In this document: positions 23,928 to 31,225 of the stretch, piece after piece
Position numbering within the stretch: the stretch's first letter is position 1
Layout: each line of letters begins with the position of its first letter
NCBI GenBank assembly: GCA_003857395.1
Contig: RPRC01000097.1
Location: 1-38,394 of the forward strand
Reading direction: 5' to 3'
DNA from: Geobacter sp.
GTDB lineage: Bacteria > Desulfobacterota > Desulfuromonadia > Geobacterales > Geobacteraceae
DNA length: 38,394 nt
Translations under genes and position numbers: made by a program
The notes under the pieces: generated by a model
Told to the model about the DNA's origin: nothing
What the model saw: only the letters and a program-made list of their open reading frames with translations
The model's database searches: none

Positions 23928-24095
23928 TTATCCCTGCACACAATTACTGACTTCACTCCCCGTATTGCAGCCTGTGCATCCGCTGCCACTGATACAGGCG
24001 TCTGCATCGCTGCCTGACCGGCAAAGGGCGTTAGTATTTGCATCCGTGCCCGGCTTGGACTGTTCGTTGATATTTGGGCTGAAGTAATCTTTCAT
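23928..24095 (-). CDS. Cys-rich 55-aa peptide, probable RiPP precursor
   Basis: The ATG at 24095 begins a 55-residue peptide. The N-terminal part (MKDYFSPNINEQSKPGTDAN) is polar and leader-like, and the C-terminal core has five cysteines at 25, 34, 40, 43 and 52 in a Gly/Ser/Asp-rich context (ACISGSGCTGCNTGS). It lies immediately upstream of two radical SAM/SPASM genes and a PqqD gene, the classic layout for a radical-SAM-modified peptide. I could not place it in a named family, though the size and content recall the geopeptide-type precursors described in Geobacter. There is no signal peptide or double-glycine leader end. A promoter at 24142-24169 lies 50 bp upstream. Confidence 0.7.
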   Translation of the reverse strand: MKDYFSPNINEQSKPGTDANTNALCRSGSDADACISGSGCTGCNTGSEVSNCVQG

Positions 24096-24141
24096 AACCT
24101 GGGTACACCTTTCATCCTGGTTGATAAGAGGCCGTGTCAGG

Positions 24142-24169
24142 AATATAAGCCATATTGTTGCCAAGTCAA
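24142..24169 (-). promoter_or_regulatory. Sigma-70 promoter of the peptide cassette
   Basis: Minus strand: TTGACT, a 16-bp spacer, TATATT. The predicted start near 24135 leaves a leader of about 40 bases before the precursor ATG. It lies just after the terminator at 24174-24214. Confidence 0.65.
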
Positions 24170-24173
24170 GAGA

Positions 24174-24214
24174 AAAGGCATCCGACATAAGGTTCAGGGG
24201 AGTCGGATGCCTTT
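24174..24214. terminator. Bidirectional terminator between the barrel protein and the peptide cassette
   Basis: AAAGGCATCCGAC and its exact complement GTCGGATGCCTTT form a 13-bp stem. T-rich flanks occur on both strands. It insulates the peptide cassette from the outer membrane protein gene. Confidence 0.85.
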
Positions 24215-24271
24215 ATCAGGCAGAATCTGCAGGTTTATGGTTGAAAGAAAAGCATACGGGACGGCCTGGTA

Positions 24272-24898
24272 TCAGTTAAAGAAAAATCGCACGCCAAAAG
24301 TCATCGAAACACTTGTCGGATCAAAATTACCGACTTTCCCCCCTCTGAAGGTAATGTCCGCATCAGGAGCCAGAACGCCCTTTAATTCGGCATTCAAGGC
24401 CAACTGCTTCAGAAGAAAATAGTCTATACCTCCACAAACATGGACACCCGCGACGGTATCAACATCAAGACTGTCTCCTGTTGAGGAAGAAAAGCCATTC
24501 ACGAGGATATCCAACCCGCCGCCGACATAGGGAACCAGATTCATTGGCGAGTTATCGACAAACCGGTATTGCGCTCCCAGAGATATATTTGTGGTATCAA
24601 AGTCTCCCTCTTGAATACCCGCGATCTCGGCACCAAATTCCGTATACGTGATGTTGAACTCAAGTGCAAAATTCTTATAGAGTCCAAAGATAAGGCCACC
24701 GCCACCAATAAAGCCGACATCGGTTTCAAGATCGTAGCCAGGAGGTAAAGGATCGAACGCTTCACTGTCTGCAGGAACGAGAAAACCGATGCGGCCGGTC
24801 ACCCCTATCCGGCCTTGAATGCTATCTGCCGCCAGTGCGACACCCGCTGACAAGAGGAAGACCAGAGCCAAGCACACCAAAATAACTGTACGTTTCAT
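24272..24898 (-). CDS. Outer membrane beta-barrel protein
   Basis: The 208-aa protein has a signal peptide (residues 1-23, ending GVALA). It then has alternating amphipathic strands and turns typical of a small eight-stranded barrel: GRIGVTGRIGFLVPA, VGFIGGGGLIFGLYKNFALEFNITY, ISLGAQYRF, LVPYVGGGLDILVNG and a last strand ending in an aromatic-rich VSMTFGVRFFFN. A terminal Phe followed by Asn is close to the usual C-terminal aromatic needed for barrel assembly. It resembles OmpW/OmpX-type proteins, but the exact family is uncertain. The ATG at 24898 has GGAGG upstream. Confidence 0.85.
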   Translation of the reverse strand: MKRTVILVCLALVFLLSAGVALAADSIQGRIGVTGRIGFLVPADSEAFDPLPPGYDLETDVGFIGGGGLIFGLYKNFALEFNITYTEFGAEIAGIQEGDFDTTNISLGAQYRFVDNSPMNLVPYVGGGLDILVNGFSSSTGDSLDVDTVAGVHVCGGIDYFLLKQLALNAELKGVLAPDADITFRGGKVGNFDPTSVSMTFGVRFFFN

Positions 24899-25031
24899 AG
24901 CTTTCCCTCCTTGCTGGTTTTGGTATTCGTCGAAGTTATAGTATAACGTATAAAAGCCGACGTTCAATACTCACCAACAACATTTCACAGAAGTATTCAC
25001 ACAGCTGCGATTACCAGCGACATATGAACAA

Positions 25032-25071
25032 GCTGGTTTCCATCCGGAAACTCCGGATGTGAAACAGCTGG
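25032..25071. repeat. Small hairpin repeat, family E copy 2
   Basis: GTTTCCATCC and GGATGTGAAAC form an imperfect hairpin just upstream of the Old Yellow Enzyme gene; related to the copy at 5025-5063. Confidence 0.45.
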
Positions 25072-25084
25072 TAGAGGGGCAAGG

Positions 25085-26152
25085 ATGAAACATACACTAT
25101 TGCTGACACCGCTGCAAATCGATACGCTGAACCTGCCGAACAGGATTGTAATGCCACCAATGGTCACTTTCCTGGCAGCAGCTGAGGGCCTGGTCACCCA
25201 AGCGCACCTCGAACATTATGCACGCTCTTCAGGGCCTGGATTGATTATCGTGGAAGGTACGGCCGTCTTGCCGGAAGGAAGGATTAGCGAACGTCAGCTT
25301 GGCATATACAGCGATCGGCATGTTGAAGGACTTGCGCAGCTGGCTCGGACTATCAAAGCCAGCGGAGCGGCGGCAGCGATCCAGATTCACCATGTCGGAG
25401 CGACCGCTTTTGCGGTAACACGAAAACAGAAGCACCAGCAGCTTCCGAAGATCCTGTTCCGATTAATGAAACAGCAGATAATGGTATCCGGCCTGCTTCG
25501 TATCCAGGAGGCTTTTCAGAATGCTGCCCGCAGAGCAATAGAGGCTGGCTTTGACATTATCGAACTGCATGGAGCTCACGGGTATTTATTCAGCCAATTT
25601 CTATCCCCCTTGAAAAACTGGCGATTAGATCGATATGGAGGCTGCCTGGAAAATCGCCGGCGCCTTCTCCTCGAAGTGTTCCGTGCAACCTGTAGGCAGG
25701 CAGCGGATAAAGCCCTGGTTACCTGCAGACTTGGCATTGCGGATGGACACCGGAGAGGCTTGTCCCTCTCAGAAGGACTGTCCACCGCCGCCTTGTTGGA
25801 AAGTGAAGGGGCGAAGCTTCTTGACGTCTCCTGCGGCAGTGGAATCCCTGATTCCGTGCAACCGGAAAATAGCCGCTACTCCGGCAGGCTGCACTTGGCC
25901 TATCGAGCTAAATCGATTTTACGGATACCCGTTATTGGCGGGGGAGGAATCCGCCACCCCGATCTTGCTGAGCATGCTCTTCAGGATGGCATGGCGGACC
26001 TGATTTACGTTGGTCGGGGTCTCCTGGCAGACCCTGCCTGGGCGCGAAAGACAATTGAAGGCAGACCGGAGTCGATAGTGCCGTGCCGGGGATGCAGGTT
26101 CTGCTTTCATTTGACCGACCCCTCACGGTGCCCAGCTCGACACCAAAGGTAA
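25085..26152 (+). CDS. Old Yellow Enzyme-family flavin oxidoreductase
   Basis: The 355-aa TIM-barrel protein shows the family sequence: LPNRIVMPPMVTFLA near residue 17, the flavin/substrate pattern in AIQIHHVG, the diagnostic ELHGAHGYLFSQFLSPLKNWRLDRYGG, and PVIGGGGIRHPDLAEHAL for FMN phosphate binding. The C-terminus has CRGCRFCFHLTDPSRC, the cysteine arrangement that binds an iron-sulfur cluster in 2,4-dienoyl-CoA reductase-type members. The second (FAD/NADPH) domain of those enzymes is missing, so it is a short form needing another electron source. An N-terminal loop around residues 115-135 looks divergent. The substrate is unknown. Confidence 0.9.
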   Translation: MKHTLLLTPLQIDTLNLPNRIVMPPMVTFLAAAEGLVTQAHLEHYARSSGPGLIIVEGTAVLPEGRISERQLGIYSDRHVEGLAQLARTIKASGAAAAIQIHHVGATAFAVTRKQKHQQLPKILFRLMKQQIMVSGLLRIQEAFQNAARRAIEAGFDIIELHGAHGYLFSQFLSPLKNWRLDRYGGCLENRRRLLLEVFRATCRQAADKALVTCRLGIADGHRRGLSLSEGLSTAALLESEGAKLLDVSCGSGIPDSVQPENSRYSGRLHLAYRAKSILRIPVIGGGGIRHPDLAEHALQDGMADLIYVGRGLLADPAWARKTIEGRPESIVPCRGCRFCFHLTDPSRCPARHQR

Positions 26153-26183
26153 ATCCGATTTGAAAGATGGCGTGTCTGAGGCA

Positions 26184-26363
26184 TTACCGCTGCGCACTCT
26201 CCGCGACAAGCTGCTCGTCATCCCGGGTAGGTATCCGCTGGGGAAATACGAGGCGGTACCAGCTCAAGTAATAGGGGCGGATCGAGGAAAGCGCAGCCTC
26301 ATTCCGAGCATTACCGCCATCTTCGGTACGGTGATCTGTGCAGATTGCTTCAATCTCGCCCAT
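26184..26363 (-). CDS. Short ORF (59 aa), possible MOSC-like remnant
   Basis: The ATG at 26363 has a near-perfect ribosome site (AAAGGAGG, seven bases away), which is why I report it. The product starts MGEIEAICTDHRTEDGG. The first eight residues resemble the usual start of MOSC-domain proteins (MGxIxAICIS), but the rest does not follow the MOSC pattern and no cysteine site is present. It may be a decayed gene with a preserved translation start, or an unrelated small protein. Confidence 0.4.
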   Translation of the reverse strand: MGEIEAICTDHRTEDGGNARNEAALSSIRPYYLSWYRLVFPQRIPTRDDEQLVAESAQR

Positions 26364-26725
26364 GGTGCGCCTCCTTTATTTCGTATATGTATTGAAAAGT
26401 ATAGCAGGTTTCTTTAGAGAACAATCGGGCAGATCCGTTTTTTCAGGCCGGCAGGAAAAGGGAATTAAGCTCAACGCCCAATTGCCCCACCGGGCGTGTA
26501 TACTTGTATAGGCATGCATCGTCAGATTGCCGAATGCTGAAGCAGTAAATGTGGGATAGGAAGGCAAGCATTGCCTCCCTTGGTTTTGCCTGCAGGAAAA
26601 AGGATCATCCATCAAGGATGACAACAGTGAAAACATCCGGCGGGAATCGGCTGACATCATACCACCTGCGATCCGAAGACTTGAGAAACTACGGATGGAA
26701 AAACTACTGCTGAAGGGGGTTTACC
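26364..26725. other. Gene-free spacer
   Basis: About 360 bp between divergent genes. GTATACTTGTATAG at 26499-26512 is a weak palindrome; no promoter with a convincing -35/-10 pair or strong hairpin was found. Confidence 0.35.
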
Positions 26726-27430
26726 GTGAAAATTAGTTCTAAAGGGGCAGTAAATATGTCCTTCAATGGCACTTCAGAAAAACAACTCACGATGGTGACA
26801 ATAGACAGGATCAGACGGATCATAGCTGTAACTGCATTGATACTCACAGGAGCGATTACTGCCATGGCAACAGAAGAAGCCCCCTACAAGGTTTTACAAG
26901 CCGCCGGTATTTTTGAACTGCGCGAGTACGCGCCTCAGGTTCTCGCTGAAACCATTGTTGATGGAGACCTGGAAGGAGCCGGAAACAAGGCATTCAGGCT
27001 GCTTTTCCGCTACATATCCGGCGCTAACCACTCACGCAGAAAGATTGCGATGACGGCTCCCGTATCCCAGGAGCAGAAAGGTGAAAAGATATCCATGACC
27101 GCTCCTGTCAGCCAGCAGCGAGTTCAGGATAAATGGGCCATCAGTTTTATGATGCCGGCCTCCTACACTCTGGAAACCCTGCCGGTTCCCGATGACCCAA
27201 GTATCACTCTGCGGCAGGTGCCGGCTCGCCGGGTGGCTGCGGTACGATATTCCGGTTTCTGGAGTGAAAAGAAGTATCTGCTCAACAAAGGAAAGCTTGC
27301 GGCCTGGATTCGGGATGAAGGGTTTGTCGTTGCGGGTGAGCCGGTCTGGGCCCGCTACAATCCTCCTTTCACGCCGTGGTTCATGCGTCGCAACGAGATC
27401 CTGATTCCAGTCGCTGCAGACAGCAACTGA
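26726..27430 (+). CDS. SOUL-family heme-binding protein, exported
   Basis: The 234-aa protein has an N-terminal hydrophobic segment (IIAVTALILTGAITAMA) that should direct export. It is followed by a SOUL domain: FELREYAPQVLAETIVDG, KIAMTAPVSQE and ISMTAPVSQQ, SFMMPASYTLETLPVP, VAAVRYSGFW, and a C-terminal ARYNPPFTPWFMRRNEILIPV. SOUL proteins bind heme or related tetrapyrroles. The GTG at 26726 and the ATG at 26756 both have purine-rich ribosome sites; I give the longer form. It is a single gene on the plus strand, convergent with the L,D-transpeptidase gene. Confidence 0.92.
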   Translation: MKISSKGAVNMSFNGTSEKQLTMVTIDRIRRIIAVTALILTGAITAMATEEAPYKVLQAAGIFELREYAPQVLAETIVDGDLEGAGNKAFRLLFRYISGANHSRRKIAMTAPVSQEQKGEKISMTAPVSQQRVQDKWAISFMMPASYTLETLPVPDDPSITLRQVPARRVAAVRYSGFWSEKKYLLNKGKLAAWIRDEGFVVAGEPVWARYNPPFTPWFMRRNEILIPVAADSN

Positions 27431-27613
27431 TTACTTGGAATCATCCCGTTTTTCGTGAACGAACCTGCCACTTTTTGTACAGCATACGTACCTGAAAAGA
27501 ATCTTCCGTTGCTGTTGATGAAACTGATCAGCACAGGACCGGAGGGGGACCCCAGAACCTGAAACCCACCAATTTCCTTGGCGATCCGATGGAGCAATAC
27601 GTTATACGGTCTT

Positions 27614-28603
27614 CTATGGCCTTATCTCAACAATCGTACCATTTGGCACTACCTTGCCAATTTCCTCGATTTCTTCGTCTGTTACAGCAATACACCCTTT
27701 CGTCCAGTCAACCTCCGCGTGAGCATCACCAACCCACGAAAAACCCTTCTTAATGCCGTGGATCATGATGTCTCCGCCCGGAGATACCCCCAGTTTTTCT
27801 GCTCGCTTTTTGTCTTTTTCGTTCGGATAGGAAATATGAAGTGAGCGGTGATAATGGCTGTCCTTGTTTCTTGAATCGATAAAGTACGTTCCCTCCGGTG
27901 TTTTATTGTCACCTTGCTTTTCTTTTGGACCAACCGGGTTCCCCCCCAAGGCTATCTTGTAGGTTTTGAGCACCTCACCCTTTGCGATCAACATCAATCG
28001 TCGTGCTGCTTTTTCTATGACTAACTTATCTGCCGAACCCTTCTGGATTGCATAAGCAGAAACGTTTTTCCCGAGCTCTTCAACCTTTTTTTGCAATGCA
28101 CTTATCTCAAGCTCTTTGCTTTTAACCTCTTGCTGGAGAGTCGCAATTTGTGTTTGCTGCGCCCTAATCAGCTTGTCCTTGACAGGGGCATTATTGATAG
28201 AAAATATCATCGCCTCACTGTTCTGCCTGTATTCACTCTCGGGGTAATCCTTTATGAGTTTCTGGAAATATTCCAGTGATTTTTGATAGTCTTTTTGTCC
28301 ATTCTTCGGATAGGAATAAATAATCCCCATCTCGAATAGAATCCTGTCTCCCTTAGTGGGATGTTTTTCAAGCATCTGCTCATATTTATTGAGAGAGGCC
28401 GTGTAGCTTCCCTGGCTAAATAAATCATTCGCTTCTTGAAAACTGTCATTCAAGTGACTGCATCCGGATAGTAGAATTGAAGTTATGAAGATGCCGATAG
28501 AGAAAAGATGCTTAACCATCCTGCTTTGATTATTACCCCAACATGCCAAAGATGGTCTCAATCTATTTGACAGTATAATTTGGAAGATTTTCAGTTCCCA
28601 CAT
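27614..28603 (-). CDS. L,D-transpeptidase (YkuD) lipoprotein with TPR-like region
   Basis: From the ATG at 28603 (AAGGAG seven bases upstream) the protein has 329 residues. A second ATG at 28519 would start the lipoprotein signal directly (FIGIFITSILLSGC pattern with the cysteine 17 residues in), so the true start is uncertain. After the lipid anchor come TPR-like helices (EANDLFSQGSYTASLNKYEQML), a coiled coil and a C-terminal YkuD domain. The catalytic motif is MIHGIKKG...TKGCIAVTDEE with its His and Cys present. Such enzymes form 3-3 crosslinks in peptidoglycan or attach lipoproteins to it. It lies downstream of the Lpp-like gene. Confidence 0.9.
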   Translation of the reverse strand: MWELKIFQIILSNRLRPSLACWGNNQSRMVKHLFSIGIFITSILLSGCSHLNDSFQEANDLFSQGSYTASLNKYEQMLEKHPTKGDRILFEMGIIYSYPKNGQKDYQKSLEYFQKLIKDYPESEYRQNSEAMIFSINNAPVKDKLIRAQQTQIATLQQEVKSKELEISALQKKVEELGKNVSAYAIQKGSADKLVIEKAARRLMLIAKGEVLKTYKIALGGNPVGPKEKQGDNKTPEGTYFIDSRNKDSHYHRSLHISYPNEKDKKRAEKLGVSPGGDIMIHGIKKGFSWVGDAHAEVDWTKGCIAVTDEEIEEIGKVVPNGTIVEIRP

Positions 28604-28697
28604 CCTCTCACTCCTTGGCAGCATCATCTGGAATTTTTTGTGTACTATCCCGGCTTAACAGGCTAAGTTTTGAATAGTCCGGGCAGACGATAATGAA

Positions 28698-28736
28698 ATG
28701 GCAGGGTTTTGAGACCCTGCCACATCATTATCAGTA
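28698..28736 (-). terminator. Stem-loop after the Lpp-like gene
   Basis: GGCAGGGT and ACCCTGCC pair across a short loop, with further weaker pairing outside (AATGAAAT, CATCATT). It sits about 40 bp after the Lpp-like stop codon. Confidence 0.6.
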
Positions 28737-28774
28737 GCACCAAAGGTACTAGTAACATCTACCTTAAGATTGGA

Positions 28775-29077
28775 TTACTTCCTCATCGATTTCTGGAAAG
28801 CGGCGTCAGCTCTTTGCGCCTTTTCATCAGCGATCCTTTCTCTTTCCGATGCTGCCTTTTCAGCATTTTCGGCGCGAGCTGTGGCATCATCTGCCTGTAA
28901 CTTGGCCGCATCGGCTGCAGCCTTGGCAGCTTGAGAATCCTGCAATGCCTGCTCAGCTTTCGCATCAATCAGTTTTTGCTGAGCCTGCACCTTCTCAAGT
29001 TCACCGGATGTAGCACAACCTATCAACGTCACAGGAAGAACAAGCATCATTGAGATTAGCAAAAGACTTTTCTTCAT
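28775..29077 (-). CDS. Lpp-like alanine-zipper lipoprotein
   Basis: The 100-aa product has a lipoprotein signal (LVLPVTLIGCATS, cysteine at residue 21). The rest is a continuous helix with Ala at heptad positions (SQAAKAAADAAKLQADDATARAENAEKAA), the alanine-zipper coiled coil of Lpp-type proteins, and it ends in SMRK. A C-terminal Lys is where L,D-transpeptidases join Braun lipoprotein to peptidoglycan in enteric bacteria, and two L,D-transpeptidase genes flank this gene. That functional link is inference. The ATG at 29077 has AGAAAGGAGG upstream. Confidence 0.9.
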   Translation of the reverse strand: MKKSLLLISMMLVLPVTLIGCATSGELEKVQAQQKLIDAKAEQALQDSQAAKAAADAAKLQADDATARAENAEKAASERERIADEKAQRADAAFQKSMRK

Positions 29078-29128
29078 CTCTTATCACCTCCTTTCTGTTC
29101 AGTGTACCTTACCAGGAAGAGGGATATA

Positions 29129-30448
29129 CTATCCCTTTTTGACAGGTTCTATCAGTATACCGTCTATTTCCAAATCAATTTTCAAGCGTTTGGCTGCATC
29201 TTTGGCTTTGCTGATATCTTTGAAAGGACCGGCTATAACACGGTAGCCATTGTCCCTTGAGAGGACCCTTGCCGGAATTTGCGGACCCTGGTGGTTGATA
29301 ATGGCGGCAATCCTCTGAGCATCAATCTCGTCACGCACATCGGCGGCCAAGACATACCACGCCTTCAGATTCAGTTCCGGTATTTCCGGTTTGCCGTACA
29401 ATTCGTCCGGGTGCTCAACTTTCAGGGGCTTCTCAGCCTCTATTTCACTTCCTTGACGCATCTCGAAGAGGGGAACAGGAATGCCTCTGGCCTCGGTCTG
29501 AACTTCCTTAATCTTTTTCCAGTCAAGCGTGCGCGACGATTTCTTTTCAATATTTCTCAATTTTGCATAGATCTTCTCCAGCGCACTGGCGTCTGAGTCT
29601 TCCAAGGGTGTATGAGCTTCCATGTACAGTACTCCATTGCGTTGACCTATGAGATATGGCTGATTAACAATAAGTACCGACGTATTAACCGGAGTGTCAC
29701 TGAAGAGCATCTTTACGTTTTCCGGATAGAGTCTCAAGCAGCCATTGGTTGCGTTAAGACCGATACTGGCCGGTTTGTTGGTGCCATGGATCAAATAACC
29801 CGCTTTACTTAAATAGAGTGCATATTCTCCCAAGGGATTTTCAGGTCCCGGCGGAACTTCTGCAGGCAGAATATCTCCTTTTTTTCGATGATCCGCAGCA
29901 ATTGAAGCAGGGACACGCCAGGTCGGCCGGGCGGCCTTGCGCGCCACATGCATTTGACCGGTGGGCGTGGATCGCTCTTCGGTTCCGACACCGACCGGGT
30001 AGGTCGAGACCACCAGTGACTTGCTATCCGACTTATAGTGAAAAAGCCTCATGGTGGCCAGGTTGATCACAATGCCTTTTCTGGGAGTATCCGGCAGGAT
30101 AAAACTCAGAGGCAACAGGATACGCTCTCCGGCCTCAGGCACCCAGACATCTACCCCGGGATTAGCTGCACTGATTGCATTGATCCCCAAACTGAAGTGC
30201 CGTGCAATATCCGGTAGAGTATCCCCCTTTTCAAGTTTGATGACTCCCAACCGGCCAATGACGTCATCCCCTTTTGCAACCGAAAAGTTATTTCGTACGA
30301 GCTCCTTTTCAGGATGGCCCGGAAAAAGACCGGTTTTCTCCTGAAAACTTTTCATAATAGCGCATCCTTGGAGAGACAGGATGAATAGACAGAGAGTTAT
30401 AAGACGACGCCAATTGGATACGTGTGATAGTTCAAGGATTCGACACAT
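29129..30448 (-). CDS. L,D-transpeptidase with LysM and SPOR-like domains, riboswitch-controlled
   Basis: The 439-aa envelope protein has a lipoprotein-type signal (LFILSLQGCAIM). A LysM-like segment follows near residues 70-112 (IKLEKGDTLPDIARHFSLGINAISAANPGV), then a YkuD catalytic domain at about 125-285 with HGTNKPASIGLNATNGCLRL (His and Cys present), and a C-terminal SPOR-like domain (WYVLAADVRDEIDAQRIAAIINHQG, VIAGPFKDISKAKDAAKRL). LysM and SPOR both bind glycan strands, so this enzyme should act on the sacculus. Its leader of about 400 bases holds two tandem GEMM riboswitches. The ATG at 30448 has only a distant AAAGG. Confidence 0.93.
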   Translation of the reverse strand: MCRILELSHVSNWRRLITLCLFILSLQGCAIMKSFQEKTGLFPGHPEKELVRNNFSVAKGDDVIGRLGVIKLEKGDTLPDIARHFSLGINAISAANPGVDVWVPEAGERILLPLSFILPDTPRKGIVINLATMRLFHYKSDSKSLVVSTYPVGVGTEERSTPTGQMHVARKAARPTWRVPASIAADHRKKGDILPAEVPPGPENPLGEYALYLSKAGYLIHGTNKPASIGLNATNGCLRLYPENVKMLFSDTPVNTSVLIVNQPYLIGQRNGVLYMEAHTPLEDSDASALEKIYAKLRNIEKKSSRTLDWKKIKEVQTEARGIPVPLFEMRQGSEIEAEKPLKVEHPDELYGKPEIPELNLKAWYVLAADVRDEIDAQRIAAIINHQGPQIPARVLSRDNGYRVIAGPFKDISKAKDAAKRLKIDLEIDGILIEPVKKG

Positions 30449-30504
30449 AGAGTAAATAAGCTACCTTTCTCAACAATAAAAATAAGATTTCCGGCTCCGG
30501 ACAC

Positions 30505-30609
30505 AAAAAAACCGGGACCGAAGACAAGGTGACTTTTCGGCAACCCGGCTATCTCAGTGAGACCCTGTAGGCTTTCCGCCCCACCCTCGCGGATGGTTGA
30601 GTATTATCG
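30505..30609 (-). promoter_or_regulatory. GEMM-I riboswitch, proximal copy, with terminator
   Basis: On the minus strand the aptamer has P1b CCATCC-GCGA-GGGTGG (a GNRA loop), then GGCGGAAAGCCTACAGGG and the 3' AGCCGGGTTGCC, the standard GEMM-I skeleton. The base aligned to position 20 of the V. cholerae Vc2 aptamer is A (GATAATACTCAACC), as in 3',3'-cGAMP-selective members. The terminator (30505-30548: CCGGG...CCCGG then seven Ts) overlaps the aptamer's 3' strand, so ligand binding should prevent termination. Confidence 0.9.
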
Positions 30610-30723
30610 TTTTCCACCAACCATTTTAATACTATTTTCCGTCACCGACGCGAACCGACATACTACGGAGCCCTTTCAAGACGCGCCTCTTGCTGACTAG
30701 ATCTCCTTTTTATATTTTGATAA

Positions 30724-30828
30724 TAAAAAAGCCGGGCCCGAATATCTTGTGATATTTCGGCAACCCGGCTGTCTCAGTAAGACCCGTAGGCTTTCCGCCC
30801 CATTCTTGCGAATGGTTAAGTATTATCG
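30724..30828 (-). promoter_or_regulatory. GEMM-I riboswitch, distal copy, with terminator
   Basis: The same architecture as the proximal copy: P1b CCATTC-GCAA-GAATGG, GGCGGAAAGCCTACGGG, AGCCGGGTTGCC, and again A at the position-20 equivalent (GATAATACTTAACC). The terminator stem (GCCGGG...CCCGGC, then six Ts) covers 30724-30769. The two aptamers are about 115 bp apart. Confidence 0.9.
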
Positions 30829-30876
30829 TCTATCTCTCAAATATTTTTCTGTATTTTACATTTCTATGACGCTATG

Positions 30877-31185
30877 TCAACATTTTTCTAATGTCCGGTT
30901 TGAGGGACCAACGGATTCGGGAAAGAGAGCTTGCAACCATTTTGCCGAGGGCGTGCTTATCCCGGTGGATAAAAAAAACCAAGAACCCGTAGCGGGTCCG
31001 GTCAGATTTTTTAATTTAGGAGGTGAACTACGAATATCACTATCGCCGTCAATGAATCTCTGAATAAATCGGCGCTTGAGGCGGATGATTCGGTAGATGC
31101 CGAAGTCGAGGTCGTGATCCTCGAACTGAAACATATCTTTCAGAAAGGCGCGAAGCAGATCGAATTCTTTGTTTGCGATAGTCAT
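30877..31185 (-). pseudogene. Truncated DNA methyltransferase (Mod-like N-terminus)
   Basis: The ATG at 31185 has AAGGAA upstream and starts an N-terminus typical of Mod-type (type III-like) adenine methyltransferases: LLRAFLKDMFQFEDHDLDFGIYRIIRLKRRFIQRFIDGD. After about 50 residues the sequence stops resembling the family and ends at residue 102. The whole catalytic part (DPPY, FxGxG) is absent from the next 3 kb. It lies 40 bp downstream of the antitoxin gene on the same strand, so a restriction-modification operon was probably once here. Confidence 0.65.
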
Positions 31186-31225
31186 GGAAGTTCCTTGGTG
31201 TAGATTCCGAGCGGATTTGTAACAG

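Noticed and set aside
27355..27597. 80-codon minus-strand frame after the L,D-transpeptidase
   Set aside because: TTG start without ribosome site, and it overlaps the SOUL gene antisense; partly protein-like, but not enough to call.
27641..27655. TGGCACTACCTTGC on the plus strand as a sigma-54 site
   Set aside because: One base too short between the boxes, and it lies inside the L,D-transpeptidase coding region.
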